DNA of 64,000 nt, taken from Symbiodinium natans (lineage: Eukaryota; Sar; Dinophyceae; Suessiales; Symbiodiniaceae). Below the pieces are notes generated by a model. That model was not told where the DNA came from. It saw nothing but the letters and a program-made list of their open reading frames with translations, and ran no database searches. The position numbers were made by a program, and so were the translations under genes. Location: contig CAJNDS010002557.1 in NCBI GenBank assembly GCA_905221605.1, positions 367,001 to 431,000 on the forward strand, read 5' to 3'. Within the stretch, counting starts at the first letter, position 1, and each line of letters opens with the position of its first letter. This document shows, one piece after another, positions 29,581 to 38,448 of the stretch.

Positions 29581-29672
29581 TGAAATCCCGAACTTGCTCT
29601 GGGCCAGGTCGGAAATCCCGAACTTGCTCTGGGCCAAGGTCGGAAATCCCGAACTTGCTCTGGGCCAAGGTT
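29581..29672. repeat. 30-bp tandem repeat, three copies
   Basis: The unit contains GAAATCCCGAACTTGCTCTG and GGCCA(A)GGTC. The copies are nearly identical. Confidence 0.9.
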
Positions 29673-29689
29673 GGCGTGCAATAAAAAGG

Positions 29690-30990
29690 TGCCAAGTGAA
29701 AAAAAGCCCTAGGAATTTTTTGTCACATCTCATGAAGCATTTTGTACCCGCAAAAAAGTAGGTTAAAAACTCAGAAGGTATGCCCTGCCGAATTCAGAAA
29801 TTCTGAGTCTTGTCCAGGAGACACTGAAGCGCATGTCTTGCGCGCTCTTTCGAAGATTGCTGTGCTTTACTGTCATCGTTGGTTTTGGCCAGCATTTTTG
29901 AGCTAAATCCTTGAATTTCGCTGAAGTATCCGAGAAAGACGCGAAGCGCAGTCAAGGTCAAGCGCATCTTTGCGCGCGTTCGCGCGGCACGTCGTCGCTG
30001 TCTCCATTTTGAGACCGGCAATATGCCGCGTGGCCAAGTAGAGACGCCCCCTGATTTGAATTCAGCTCCAGCAGGGCAAGCACATGTCAGACAACTGCAA
30101 CTGTGGGCTGGTCACTTGAGAGTATGCCTGCAGTGACTGCTTGGTGGAACGGGTAAGCTCCGGGGCCTTCCCTCCCGTTTTTGACGATAGCTAGGGATAA
30201 GAAGCTACCCAAGTGTAGGTGCATGAACCCAAAGCGTCAGAGCCAACCTCCCCAAACGCTACGCAACCAAGCCCGGAGGTAGTTGGACCGCAGCTTGTCG
30301 ACGTGTAACAAAGATTCAGCAAGCCCTCGGAACAGCACTTACTTCGGGGGCCCTTCTTCCGCCCGTGGCTCTCTTCATGCCGTAGCTCAGACAACACTCG
30401 CATTTCGTTGGCAGGGTACGCTGCACAGGGCAAGGCAAGGAAAACACCCAAAGGAGTTGGATTTCTGCTGGAAATCGGCACGAGCAAATCACATGACGAT
30501 CACGGTCTCCTACACGCATACCACCTGCAATCATGGCTCTACGTGTCGGGGATGTTGGGATGTTAAGACATGCTTGATGCTGCCCATTTTGAGTTGTTCA
30601 AGCTTTGCACAAGTCCCGACCATCTCCGGCAACTGGTACAAGGCAAATTGGACGAGGCGCGAAGAGCTGCTTCGGCATTGTTGCCTTGTTGCCCTTCGTT
30701 GCCATTCGTTGCCCTTGCCTGCTACACCTGTGAATACGTCAAGGGTTGCAAGGACCGCTGCATCTTCAAGCCACTTCCAGTTTTCATCTTACCCAAGGCC
30801 CTGTGCCTGGAACCTTAACGAACGGTTTCAACATCTCCGAAGGTGGCTTACGATGGTTGCTGCACAGGATTCGAGTGCCAAGCCAGGCATGGCGGGGGGG
30901 GGAAGGGGAGGTGTATAGCAACAGCCAGGGTGCGGAGTTCTTGGGTGTAAGGTTGAGGGAACTTTGAGTCTTCTTAATCCAGGTGCAAGT
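29690..30990. other. no confident gene
   Basis: Short frames only. On the minus strand, 29794-30021 gives a 75-residue basic, helical peptide (SKWRQRRRAARTRAKMRLTL). On the plus strand near 30570-30690 there is HFELFKLCTSPDHLRQLVQG, which may be an isolated exon. Neither can be placed in a family. Confidence 0.35.
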
Positions 30991-31002
30991 TGGACCCCCT
31001 AA

Positions 31003-31056
31003 ACCCTGAACCTTAAACCCTAAACCCCAAACCCTAAACCCCAAACCCTAAACCCT
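31003..31056 (-). repeat. CCCTAAA block
   Basis: About seven CCCTAAA/CCCCAAA units ending in CCCTAG, whose AG lies at the left edge of the island 31059-31159. Confidence 0.9.
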
Positions 31057-31058
31057 AG

Positions 31059-31159
31059 CGCGGAAAGTCTTATGGAGCAGGCGCACCCGGAGCTGAACCA
31101 GGGGTCGTGGAGAGCTTCTACGACTTCTTTGCGCCCCTCCGGCCAAGCTTAAACCTGCG
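31059..31159 (+). CDS. candidate exon island between repeat blocks
   Basis: Left edge ACCCTAG, right edge GTTTAGGG. The open frame includes PGVVESFYDFFAPLRPSLNL. It is flanked by CCCTAAA on the left and TTTAGGG on the right. The frame choice is tentative. Confidence 0.4.
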
Positions 31160-31202
31160 GTTTAGGGTTTAGGGTTTAGGGTTTAGGGTTTAGGGTTTAG
31201 GG
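31160..31202 (+). repeat. TTTAGGG block
   Basis: Six perfect units starting GTTTAGGG. The first GT could be a splice donor. Confidence 0.9.
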
Positions 31203-31345
31203 TGCAGAGCAAGGAGATTCGGTTTCAAGGAGGAACTTTTCTTGTAGGGACCCAGGGGGACAGCTCTCAAGATAAGGTTCCGTGGTCTGATGACCTCCCA
31301 TATCTTGTCAAGCGACCTTCAGGTGTTTCAGGGCTTCTTTTAGCA

Positions 31346-31489
31346 CCCTAAACCCTAAACCCTAAATCCTAAACCCTAAACCCTAAACCCTAAACCCTAA
31401 ACCCTAAACCCTAAACCCTAAACCCTACACCCTAAACCCTACACCCTCAACCCTGAACCCCTCGGCCCCAGACCCCCCAAACCCTAAAC
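31346..31489 (-). repeat. CCCTAAA block
   Basis: About 18 units, mostly perfect, decaying to CCCTCAA/CCCTGAA at the right end, then GGGGCAG. Confidence 0.9.
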
Positions 31490-31498
31490 CCGGGGCAG

Positions 31499-31540
31499 AA
31501 GGATGAAGGGCATGTTCTGGGGCTCCCCGAACTTGCCACG
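31499..31540 (+). CDS. candidate 42-bp exon island
   Basis: GGGCAG on the left, GTTTAGGG on the right, 14 whole codons (KDEGHVLGLPELAT). The other frames are also open, so the phase is not settled. Confidence 0.4.
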
Positions 31541-31620
31541 GTTTAGGGTTTAGGGTTTAGGGTTTAGGGTTTAGGGTTTAGGGTTTAGGGTTTAGGGTTT
31601 AGGGTTTAAGGTTTAGGGTT
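31541..31620 (+). repeat. TTTAGGG block
   Basis: Eleven units, one TTTAAGG variant, starting GTTTAGGG. Confidence 0.9.
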
Positions 31621-31644
31621 AGGGCCCACCCGCCTCCGCGACAG

Positions 31645-31707
31645 GCAGATCTACTCGAGCTCGTTCACGGCGAATCGGCCGTGGCCTTCATCCTTCAGAG
31701 GCCAAGG
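31645..31707 (+). CDS. candidate 63-bp exon island
   Basis: GCGACAG on the left, GTTTAGGG on the right. The 21-codon frame includes ADLLELVHGESAVAFILQRP. A strong protein-like composition, but two frames are open. Confidence 0.4.
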
Positions 31708-31789
31708 GTTTAGGGTTTAGGGTTTAGGGTTTAGGGTTTAGGGGTTTAGGGTTTTGGGTTTAGGGTTTTGGGTTTAGGGTTTAGGGAGA
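31708..31789 (+). repeat. TTTAGGG block
   Basis: Eleven units with two TTTTGGG variants. Confidence 0.9.
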
Positions 31790-32065
31790 GGGGTCGACTG
31801 TTTTGGGGTGCAGGGTGTGGAAGGTTCTCAAATTGTTTTTTGATGAGCATGTTGGTTGACCCTGCACCAAATCTGGGTTGCTTTTGAAAGGCTACGGGTT
31901 TAGGATCAGCTGAGCAACTGCTTAAGAATTGGGGTTTCGGGTTCAGGGTTTCAGTAGCTTGAAAACCCCGGAAAGCCCAAAACCTTAAAATACTGTTGCC
32001 GTTTCGTGTAGGCCACTGTTTGGGTACTCCAGGCAATGATCATCCCGAACCTAAAACATCGTGTA

Positions 32066-32137
32066 GGGTTTAGGGTTCAGGGTTTAGGGTTTAGGGTTTA
32101 GGGTTCAGGGTTTGGGGTTCGGGGGGTTAGGGTTTAG
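32066..32137 (+). repeat. degenerate TTTAGGG block
   Basis: About ten units with TTCAGGG, TTTGGGG and TTCGGGG variants. Confidence 0.85.
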
Positions 32138-32160
32138 GGAAGTTCCCTCCAGCTCCCCAG

Positions 32161-32233
32161 CCCGCGAAGGCAGCACTGTGTGGGGCCCCAGCGGATTGCG
32201 GGGCAACCATTTTGTCGCGCTTGGGCTTTCAGG
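32161..32233 (+). CDS. candidate exon island
   Basis: Acceptor CCAGCTCCCCAG, donor GTGTTTGGG. The open frame includes AALCGAPADCGATILSRLGF. A GC donor at 32225 is an alternative. Confidence 0.35.
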
Positions 32234-32454
32234 GTGTTTGGGTTTTAGGGCTTTAGGTGTAGAGTTTCAGGGTGTTGGGGTTTCAGGGTGTTTGGGTTTT
32301 AGGGCTTTTAGGTTTTTAGGTGTAGAGTTTCTTGTGTTGATTAGGATTATTGGGTTTCTGGTGGGGGTTGGGGGCCTCTGGCCCCAATTAAATCCTCAAG
32401 CTTCCAGCCCCAAATCTCCCCCTGACCCTGAACCCAAAGCCCTGACCCGCACAA

Positions 32455-32580
32455 AAACAAACAAAAACATCACACGAACACGCACACGCACCACGCACAC
32501 GCACCACGCACACGCACACGCACCACGCGCACGCAAAGCACGCACGCACCACGCACACGCACCGCGCACACGCACACGGG
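32455..32580. repeat. CACGCACACG-rich microsatellite
   Basis: About 120 bp of degenerate CACACG/CACCACG words, followed by a doubled GGGACCGTTCCTTGG. Confidence 0.9.
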
Positions 32581-32818
32581 ACCGTTCCTTGGGGACCGTT
32601 CCTTGGACATGAATTATACTGTAGGGGCGGTTGTCCAAAGCAGGGCCTCTTTTGCAGTCTTTGCGGCAAAGGTGCCATAGTACGTAGGCCCAAATTCTAG
32701 AACTACCCATAGATGGGCCGCATGTTCGTTTGCGGTCCATGTAAGTTTAGAGGGACTATACAAGGTATATACGGGGGTTTTGGAGGGGACTGTCCCCTAA
32801 AACCCTGAGCCCTTACAG

Positions 32819-32921
32819 GCATCCACTTGAATATGTCCGAGGCACCGACGGAGGCCGGTACAAGCAGAACAGACGGCTCCTTCTCTGCGCGGGTCTTGGA
32901 GTTGAGGAGAGCGGAAGAAAG
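32819..32921 (+). CDS. candidate exon island
   Basis: Left edge CCCTGAGCCCTTACAG, a good acceptor; right edge GTTCAGG. The open frame reads IHLNMSEAPTEAGTSRTDGS then ARVLELRRAEER. It is one of the clearer exons. Confidence 0.45.
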
Positions 32922-33119
32922 GTTCAGGATTCAGGATTTGGGGTTTCGGGTTTAGGGTACAGTGATTGAAGGGTTTCGGGCTTTCGGGTGCTGGGCTTTT
33001 AAGGGTTTAGGGGCTTTTGGGTTGAAGGCCTTGCAAAATCAATCTGGACCAATGAGCCCTGGCTGAATCCCTCAGCCCTCAACACTATGCCCTATATGAC
33101 TTGAATCCTAAACCTAAGC

Positions 33120-33167
33120 GTTTAGGGTTTAGGGTTTAGGGTTTAGGGTTTAGGGTGTAGGGTTTAG
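33120..33167 (+). repeat. TTTAGGG block
   Basis: Six to seven units. Left of it, 33076-33119 could be a short exon (PQHYALYDLNPKPK) between CCCTCAG and GTTTAGG. Confidence 0.85.
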
Positions 33168-33282
33168 GGGACAACTTCCAAGTTCTTGGCCGGACCCGAT
33201 ATCACTACCAACTCCTCCCTCGCTCAGACCTTGCCTCTAAACCAAACCCTCAGCCACAAGGCCCCAAAGCTAAAGTTGTCTA

Positions 33283-33361
33283 AAACCCTAAACCCTAAAC
33301 CCTAAACCCTGAACCCTAAACCCTAAACCCTAAACCCTAAACCCTAAACCCTAAACCCTGA
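33283..33361 (-). repeat. CCCTAAA block
   Basis: Eleven units, one CCCTGAA variant at each end. Confidence 0.9.
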
Positions 33362-33476
33362 ACACGCAAGGCACCTCAAGACCCCGAGTTTTCGTAACTG
33401 TGGGCAAAGACCATCCTATAGGCCCGAAACGTGAAACCCCAGTCCGTCGAGCACCTTACGTCCCCGGCCATCTCAG

Positions 33477-33623
33477 GGACCGGAGAACCAACTTCCCTAC
33501 CCCCGCAACCAGCCAGAGAACCAGGCTGGGGGGATCTGCGGAGCCCTACACCCGAAACCCGATACCACAAGTCCCTTTTGTGTGCCAGGCCCCGGATTTG
33601 TGGGGCTCAGGGGATTTGTGCAG
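33477..33623 (+). CDS. candidate 147-bp exon island
   Basis: CATCTCAG on the left, GTAGCC on the right. A frame of 49 whole codons includes GPENQLPYPRNQPENQAGGI and VPGPGFVGLRGFVQ. A second frame is also open. Confidence 0.4.
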
Positions 33624-33815
33624 GTAGCCCTAGACGCCAAGCCGCCTGAACCGTTTGGGGCTTACTCCTTACTTTGGGCGACTCGGCTCGGGTGAAAACC
33701 CTAAACTCCCTGAGGCAACAGCTGAGCCCTAAACCTTGAAGCTCACGCTCGCCAGTCTCCACAGAATCGGAGCCGGTTCTCCATGGTGCGCCAGCCAGAT
33801 CAGGGTTCGGCGTTT

Positions 33816-33824
33816 TGTTTTTTT

Positions 33825-33855
<31 letters not shown>

Positions 33856-33862
33856 GGTGGTG
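33816..33862. repeat. poly-T/poly-G tract
   Basis: About 20 T followed by about 18 G and GGTGGTGG. No gene lies between this and 34490; the sequence is AT-richer than its surroundings. Confidence 0.9.
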
Positions 33863-34496
33863 GTTAGGATTTCTTGGGGCTAGGGGTTCCACACATTGAC
33901 GTAATACAGTTGGCAAAGAGAAGAACTAAGAGCGCCAGTGGCATCGTTTCCGCTTGTGATTTGGTTTAGACGTTGATCCACAGGAAATAGGGGATGAGGA
34001 AATCGACATGTTTGTAAGCAGATTTGTGTTTTTGAAATGAGTTCACGACTTCATCCCTTCACGAGCTCGCATTAAATAGAATCAGAAGGCTTGCGGATGC
34101 GCCTGTGGAAACTTTGCACAACGATGCATGACGAAGGGAAAATGATCTTGTTTTTGTGGTTGTTGTTATTGATATGCTTCTTTCATCTTACTCACGCAGT
34201 CAGAGTGCAGGGTGTGGGGCTGGGGTTTTCAACGCAGCTTAGTGTTAGGTTGTCGACACCAAGGCCTTGAACTTAGACTGGGTTGTGCTTTGGGATAGTG
34301 TTGAACTTCCCACAACAGTCCCTTGCAGCTTACACGACCCCAAATCCTAGAAACCTACAGGGCTCAGGGTTTGGAGTTCAGGTCTGGAGGGTTATTGTTT
34401 AGAGTTTAGGGTTTTAAGGGTTTGGGGTGTTTAGGGGCTGAGGGCTCCATCCTCAACGTCACTATCACTGGGTCCCCCAAAGTCCCCTGTGCCTAG

Positions 34497-34735
34497 ACCC
34501 TAAACTAAACCCCAAACCCTAAACCCCAAACCCTAAACCCTAAACCCCCAAAAATCTCCACAACCCAAAGCCCTGGGAAGGCCCTCCAGTTTCCAGGCTC
34601 CCGGTCTTTTCCCCAAGCCCTCTTCTCCCTAAACCCTAAAGCTTCAACCCTAAACCCTAAACCCTAAACCCTAAACCCTAAACCCTAAACCCTAAACCCT
34701 AAGTCCTAAGCCCTAAACCCTAAACCCTAAACCAA
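34497..34735 (-). repeat. two CCCTAAA blocks
   Basis: 34497-34549 holds CCCTAAA/CCCCAAA units; 34627-34735 holds about 13 units with CCCTAAG variants. The DNA between shows no clear exon. A possible 32-bp exon (VPGTPQAAET) lies at 34756-34787 between CCTCAG and GTGGCC. Confidence 0.85.
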
Positions 34736-34852
34736 AAACTCCGAACCTACCTCAGGTTCCTGGAACCCCGCAGGCGGCGGAGACCAGGTGGCCCTGAGGG
34801 CCCTTTGTGCAGTAGTCGTCACTCACGAGTTGAGTAGAGGGACAGTTTAGTG

Positions 34853-34923
34853 TTGAGGGTTTAGGGTTTAGGGTTTAGGGCTTAGGGCTTAAGGTTTAGG
34901 GTTTAGGGCGTAGGGCTTAGGGT
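34853..34923 (+). repeat. TTTAGGG block
   Basis: About ten units with CTTAGGG and CGTAGGG variants. Confidence 0.9.
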
Positions 34924-35121
34924 TGTCTCCAATCTTGGGTTTTGAGTTCGATGTGAGGCTCATGAGGGTTGGTTCCAGCGTTTGCGGTTTTTAGTGGTCG
35001 ACTCAGGAAACCGGATCCTTTTGGCCCCAACGCCGAAATCCAGACCTCATTGGCCACTTTTGGTGTCCCTATACCCCCGAATCCACAAGGAGTCAATGAT
35101 TTCATGGAGACCCAACATGAA

Positions 35122-35148
35122 CCCATAAACCCTAAACCCTAAACCCCA
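35122..35148 (-). repeat. CCCTAAA array interrupted by the second LTR element, left part
   Basis: Three to four units ending CCCCA (35144-35148), the target duplication. The same array continues at 43857 with CCCCAAACCCTAAA. Confidence 0.9.
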
Positions 35149-35366
35149 TGCGGAGCTGCAGTTTGTATTGAAGAAAAGAGTTGGTGTAGAAGGATTAAGG
35201 GTCAATGAACCCGGAACAATTTTTGGCTCAAGATCGGGCCATGCGCCTAGAGAAGAAAGGGTGCTTGGTGTTTTGGGTTGGTTTGTTGTTTGTCGATTCA
35301 GGGGATCAAGGGCTTCTGTTGGGGTTGACTGTCTTGTTCCCTGTCCTCCTTCGGTTGCCCCCCGTA
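35149..35366 (+). repeat. left LTR of non-autonomous element
   Basis: 218 bp, identical to 43639-43856. It contains an ATG at 35205 that opens a 101-codon frame out of the LTR, and a string ending TTTTGGCTCAAG (35221-35232) that equals the last 12 bases of the dinoflagellate spliced leader. Confidence 0.95.
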
Positions 35367-35510
35367 GGTTATGAGCCCAAATTAGGCCCCCTGCGGTTGG
35401 GTGTTCTCTTGAGGTTTTTGGGATCAAGAAGCAATGCCTTCTCCCAAGCGATGGCTCCAGCCTTCTTCGGATGGTGGCCAGAATGGTGGAGCTGGAAATG
35501 GTGCAGCTGA
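35205..35510 (+). CDS. LTR-initiated 101-aa frame with hydrophobic segment
   Basis: Starts MNPEQFLAQDRAMRLEKKG inside the LTR, followed by a hydrophobic run (LVFWVGLLF, LLLGLTVLFPVLL) long enough to cross a membrane, then exits into the internal region. It overlaps the start of the next frame. Its layout recalls the copia element at 6803, whose frame also starts in the LTR with a membrane segment. It may be a real leader peptide or chance. Confidence 0.35.
   Translation: MNPEQFLAQDRAMRLEKKGCLVFWVGLLFVDSGDQGLLLGLTVLFPVLLRLPPVGYEPKLGPLRLGVLLRFLGSRSNAFSQAMAPAFFGWWPEWWSWKWCS
35211..35232 (+). promoter_or_regulatory. spliced-leader-like string inside LTR
   Basis: Starts CCGG and ends TTTTGGCTCAAG; the last 12 bases equal the 3' end of the dinoflagellate spliced leader (15 of 22 match overall). 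It is repeated in the right LTR at 43701-43722. Confidence 0.35.
35367..35378 (+). promoter_or_regulatory. primer-binding site candidate, anticodon-arm type
   Basis: GGTTATGAGCCC starts at the first base after the LTR. Its complement, GGGCTCATAACC, is the anticodon stem-loop (CAU) of eukaryotic initiator tRNA-Met. Drosophila copia is known to prime from a half tRNA at this same region. This would be the same strategy. Confidence 0.6.
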
Positions 35511-36102
35511 GTCTCTGGGTGAAAGGGCAGTGCTGGAAGAGGTAATGCCTGGCGCTGAAGAACATCTGGAAGAAGCCTTGGTTGCAGAAGGCCCCAATGT
35601 GGGTATGAATCCCAATGTGGATATGGTTGGCAATGCTGAAGCTGAAGGACGTGCTGTTTCTGTATCGCCAAGGCCTGGTGAAAAAAGGAACTGGGATGAA
35701 ACTGGTGGTATGGATGTAGAGCTGGAAGCGACGGTGTTGCGCGTGATGCTGAAGCACGGCTTTACTACGGCGTCGTCTTCGTCTTCATGTAGGAGAATGG
35801 TCAGTCAAGAAACGCAGACTGAACTGAGTGGTGAGGTGGCTCTATTGGAGAAGGTAAAGAACAAGATTTCTGATGGGCCAGGCAGTATGGACGGTGGTGA
35901 CCTTCGTTCTTCAAGTGGTTCAGCTGGAAAAAAGGTACAGGAGCCACAGGAAGTGAGGGAGATGCATCCAGAGGAGATTTTGGAGCTGGAGGCCGTTATT
36001 CAGGAGGAGCGTGAGCAAGAGAACGCTCAACTGGAGCAATTGCGGCTGGAAGCGGATTCCTTCCTGAAGGGAAGCGAAGCTCCTATGGTCGATTCTGAAT
36101 GA
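35434..36102 (+). CDS. ORF A, acidic 222-aa protein; first part of a WW/CCCH protein
   Basis: ATG 35434 to TGA 36100-36102. Mostly disordered, with Glu-rich helices near the end (HPEEILELEAVIQEERE, NAQLEQLRLEADSFLKG). The next ORF is in the same frame, and the stop codon falls exactly where the first Trp of a WW motif is expected (DSE-[TGA]-EMHFQDGRPYYYN). ORFs A and B were therefore probably one protein, or are still joined by readthrough. Confidence 0.7.
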   Translation: MPSPKRWLQPSSDGGQNGGAGNGAAESLGERAVLEEVMPGAEEHLEEALVAEGPNVGMNPNVDMVGNAEAEGRAVSVSPRPGEKRNWDETGGMDVELEATVLRVMLKHGFTTASSSSSCRRMVSQETQTELSGEVALLEKVKNKISDGPGSMDGGDLRSSSGSAGKKVQEPQEVREMHPEEILELEAVIQEEREQENAQLEQLRLEADSFLKGSEAPMVDSE

Positions 36103-36105
36103 GAG

Positions 36106-38448
36106 ATGCATTTTCAAGACGGTCGGCCGTACTACTACAACATTGCTACTCAGAGGGCTCAATGGGAATGCCCAGATGGGTTCATCAACACTGCTGGAGA
36201 GGCGATGGCAGATGGACGGGCTATTGTTTCGGTTAAGGAAAAAGGGAAGAACAAGGTTTCTGTCCCATTGCCGGAACTGGGTTCTACAACGTCGACTCCG
36301 TCATCTGAGTCCATCAGGGCCTTGCAGGGTAGTGTAGATGGTTTGATAGAAAAGGATTTTTCCTCTACTGTCGGGGATAGCGGTCTTAGGGGTAGTAACG
36401 CTGCTGAGACCTCGGGTTCTCCTGAAGAGGAAGGAATTTCTGGAAACCAAGCAGACATCGCTGGAGAACATCTGGATCGGGAAGAAACGGAAGCGCTTTC
36501 TGAGGGTGTGGCGGCGGTGGAATCTGTGGGTCCAGAGGACAAAATGCCCAATGCGGAGATTGGAACTGTGTCGGCTGCAGAAGAGCGAGTGGTGGATGTG
36601 GTACCTGTCGTTCAGGAAGATGGTCCTGGAGATATGGATGACGAAGGGAAAAAGTTGTGCATTACGACTGAGGAGGTCTCTTCGTTTGGCGCCGGGAATT
36701 CTGCCATTCAAAGGGAAAATGAAGCTTCTGGAACGGCTGGAGACACGGTTGATTTGAAGGAGAAGGCCTGGAGCGCCAATGAAGCGCGGGTCAATGTGCC
36801 AGATAGTACCTGGAGTGCCGAAAAAGCACGGGTTGAGGCGCATATGGTGTCACGTTCCGCGGATGACTGCAACAATGGGGCGCAGGTCTCCGTAGCAGCT
36901 GATGATGGAGGTTCACAGGTGGACGCACTGGTGCAGCCTGAAGTTAGCAGCGAGGAACGAAATGGCGAAGGCTACACCGGAGCCAATGTGGCAGCTGTGG
37001 TCAACGACAGTGGTGATTCTCTTTTGGAAACCATGGAGCCAAAGGAGCCTGCGGTGGAAGAAAATATGCCTACCGCGGATGACCAATCCAATAGCCCTGT
37101 AGTGGAAGAAAATTTGCCTGCTGCAGAAGGTTTGAAAAAGGACTCCAATGGTGGGTCCACTCCCAGGAAGGGAGAAGTGTTGCCATCTGAATGCTTGCCG
37201 AAAGTCGACGCCGAGCGAGCTGTAACGGATGAGGCAAAGCCATTGGCTGGAAAAGAGGATGGTTCTGACCTCCAGGAGCACAAGGTGGATGAGCTTGTGG
37301 GACTCGTGGAGCAGGACAAGCAGCTTGCCTCCAAGGTGGAAACGAGGGATGTTCCGGGAGCCGAAGAAACAATTCCGGTTTCTGAAGAACCAACGAAGAA
37401 AGTGCCCAGAGCGGGAGCCTTGGATACACCTGGAGAGCATTGCTATCAAGAGGGAGATCAGGTCATTGGTCTAGTGCGCTGCATCAATGGGCATGGAGCT
37501 TTTTTGGACCATGGCGATGTGAATGTATTGATTCCTGCGGAAGGGAAGAATACACCTCTTTTCAAATTTGGGGACACTGTCAATGGAACAGTGAAAAGGG
37601 TGGAAGATGATGGTACCGTGATCTTGGACACCTTTCTGGTTTTGGAGGAGGAGGATGAGGAGGACTCCTCTTCGGCGCTGCGCAAATGGAAAGACAGCGG
37701 CTGGGGTACATGGTGGACAGGCTCATGGCAGACTGGTCAATGGTACCAAGGTTCCGACGGTCAATGGGACTGGAAGTCGGAAGAAGCGCAATCCAATGAG
37801 TGGTTTGCAGTTCAGGATCTATCCTCAGAAGAACAAAAGGAAAGGCAGCTCTATGGAGAAAAGATCTATAGAGATCTTCTGGAGGATGGAAAAGCTGATA
37901 AGGCTTATTTGGGAAAAATCGTTGGGATGTTGTTGAGTCGTCCAATGGACGTGGTGGTGGAGTGTGCCGCAGATCGTGCATTCCTGGATGGTGAAGCTCG
38001 GCGTGCATACGGCATCCTACAAAGGGATGGGTGGAAGCCTGAAGGAACAGAATGCGCAGGCTTGGAAGAAACAACCACTTTTCCCAGGAAGCTGTGCCAC
38101 AACGCACTCTACGAACTGGCACGAAAGAAAAGGAGATACAGTGGACCAGTTGTGGGTGAGGCGGTGGCAATGTTGCTAAGCCAAGGGAAAGATGAGCTTT
38201 GGAACGAGTTGTGGTTGGATACCAAGCGTTTTCTGCAGGAGCTTGCTGGTGCAATCGAAGTGATGAGTAAGAGGGAAAACAGGCCAATGGAAGCCTATAT
38301 GGATCCTGATCAGTACAAAAAAAAGGCTCACATGACTCCAAAGACTGTGTCACCTGGATACAGTAAACTCTGCAAATTCTTCAATCAAGGGAGGTGTCGC
38401 AATGGAGATGGGTGTTCCTATGAACATCGTCGTTATGGTGAAGGGTGA
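36106..38448 (+). CDS. ORF B, 780-aa protein with WW remainder, S1-like segment and CCCH finger
   Basis: Same frame as ORF A. Residues 1-24 carry the rest of a WW motif (GRPYYYN, QWECP). Residues 30-440 are acidic and disordered. Residues 447-509 resemble an S1/OB RNA-binding fold (GDQVIGLVRCINGHGAFLDH, then VNGTVKRVEDDGTVIL). Residues about 526-560 are Trp-rich. Residues 756-774 form a CCCH finger (C-x7-C-x5-C-x3-H). A helical domain lies between. WW motifs bind proline-rich partners and CCCH fingers bind RNA in known families; the role here is inferred. It ends at TGA 38446-38448, after which the frame stays open. Confidence 0.75.
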   Translation: MHFQDGRPYYYNIATQRAQWECPDGFINTAGEAMADGRAIVSVKEKGKNKVSVPLPELGSTTSTPSSESIRALQGSVDGLIEKDFSSTVGDSGLRGSNAAETSGSPEEEGISGNQADIAGEHLDREETEALSEGVAAVESVGPEDKMPNAEIGTVSAAEERVVDVVPVVQEDGPGDMDDEGKKLCITTEEVSSFGAGNSAIQRENEASGTAGDTVDLKEKAWSANEARVNVPDSTWSAEKARVEAHMVSRSADDCNNGAQVSVAADDGGSQVDALVQPEVSSEERNGEGYTGANVAAVVNDSGDSLLETMEPKEPAVEENMPTADDQSNSPVVEENLPAAEGLKKDSNGGSTPRKGEVLPSECLPKVDAERAVTDEAKPLAGKEDGSDLQEHKVDELVGLVEQDKQLASKVETRDVPGAEETIPVSEEPTKKVPRAGALDTPGEHCYQEGDQVIGLVRCINGHGAFLDHGDVNVLIPAEGKNTPLFKFGDTVNGTVKRVEDDGTVILDTFLVLEEEDEEDSSSALRKWKDSGWGTWWTGSWQTGQWYQGSDGQWDWKSEEAQSNEWFAVQDLSSEEQKERQLYGEKIYRDLLEDGKADKAYLGKIVGMLLSRPMDVVVECAADRAFLDGEARRAYGILQRDGWKPEGTECAGLEETTTFPRKLCHNALYELARKKRRYSGPVVGEAVAMLLSQGKDELWNELWLDTKRFLQELAGAIEVMSKRENRPMEAYMDPDQYKKKAHMTPKTVSPGYSKLCKFFNQGRCRNGDGCSYEHRRYGEG

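Noticed and set aside
35168-35374. 68-aa frame repeated in both LTRs of the second element
   Set aside because: A second open frame overlapping the LTR-start frame; no hydrophobic or domain logic and no link to internal ORFs.
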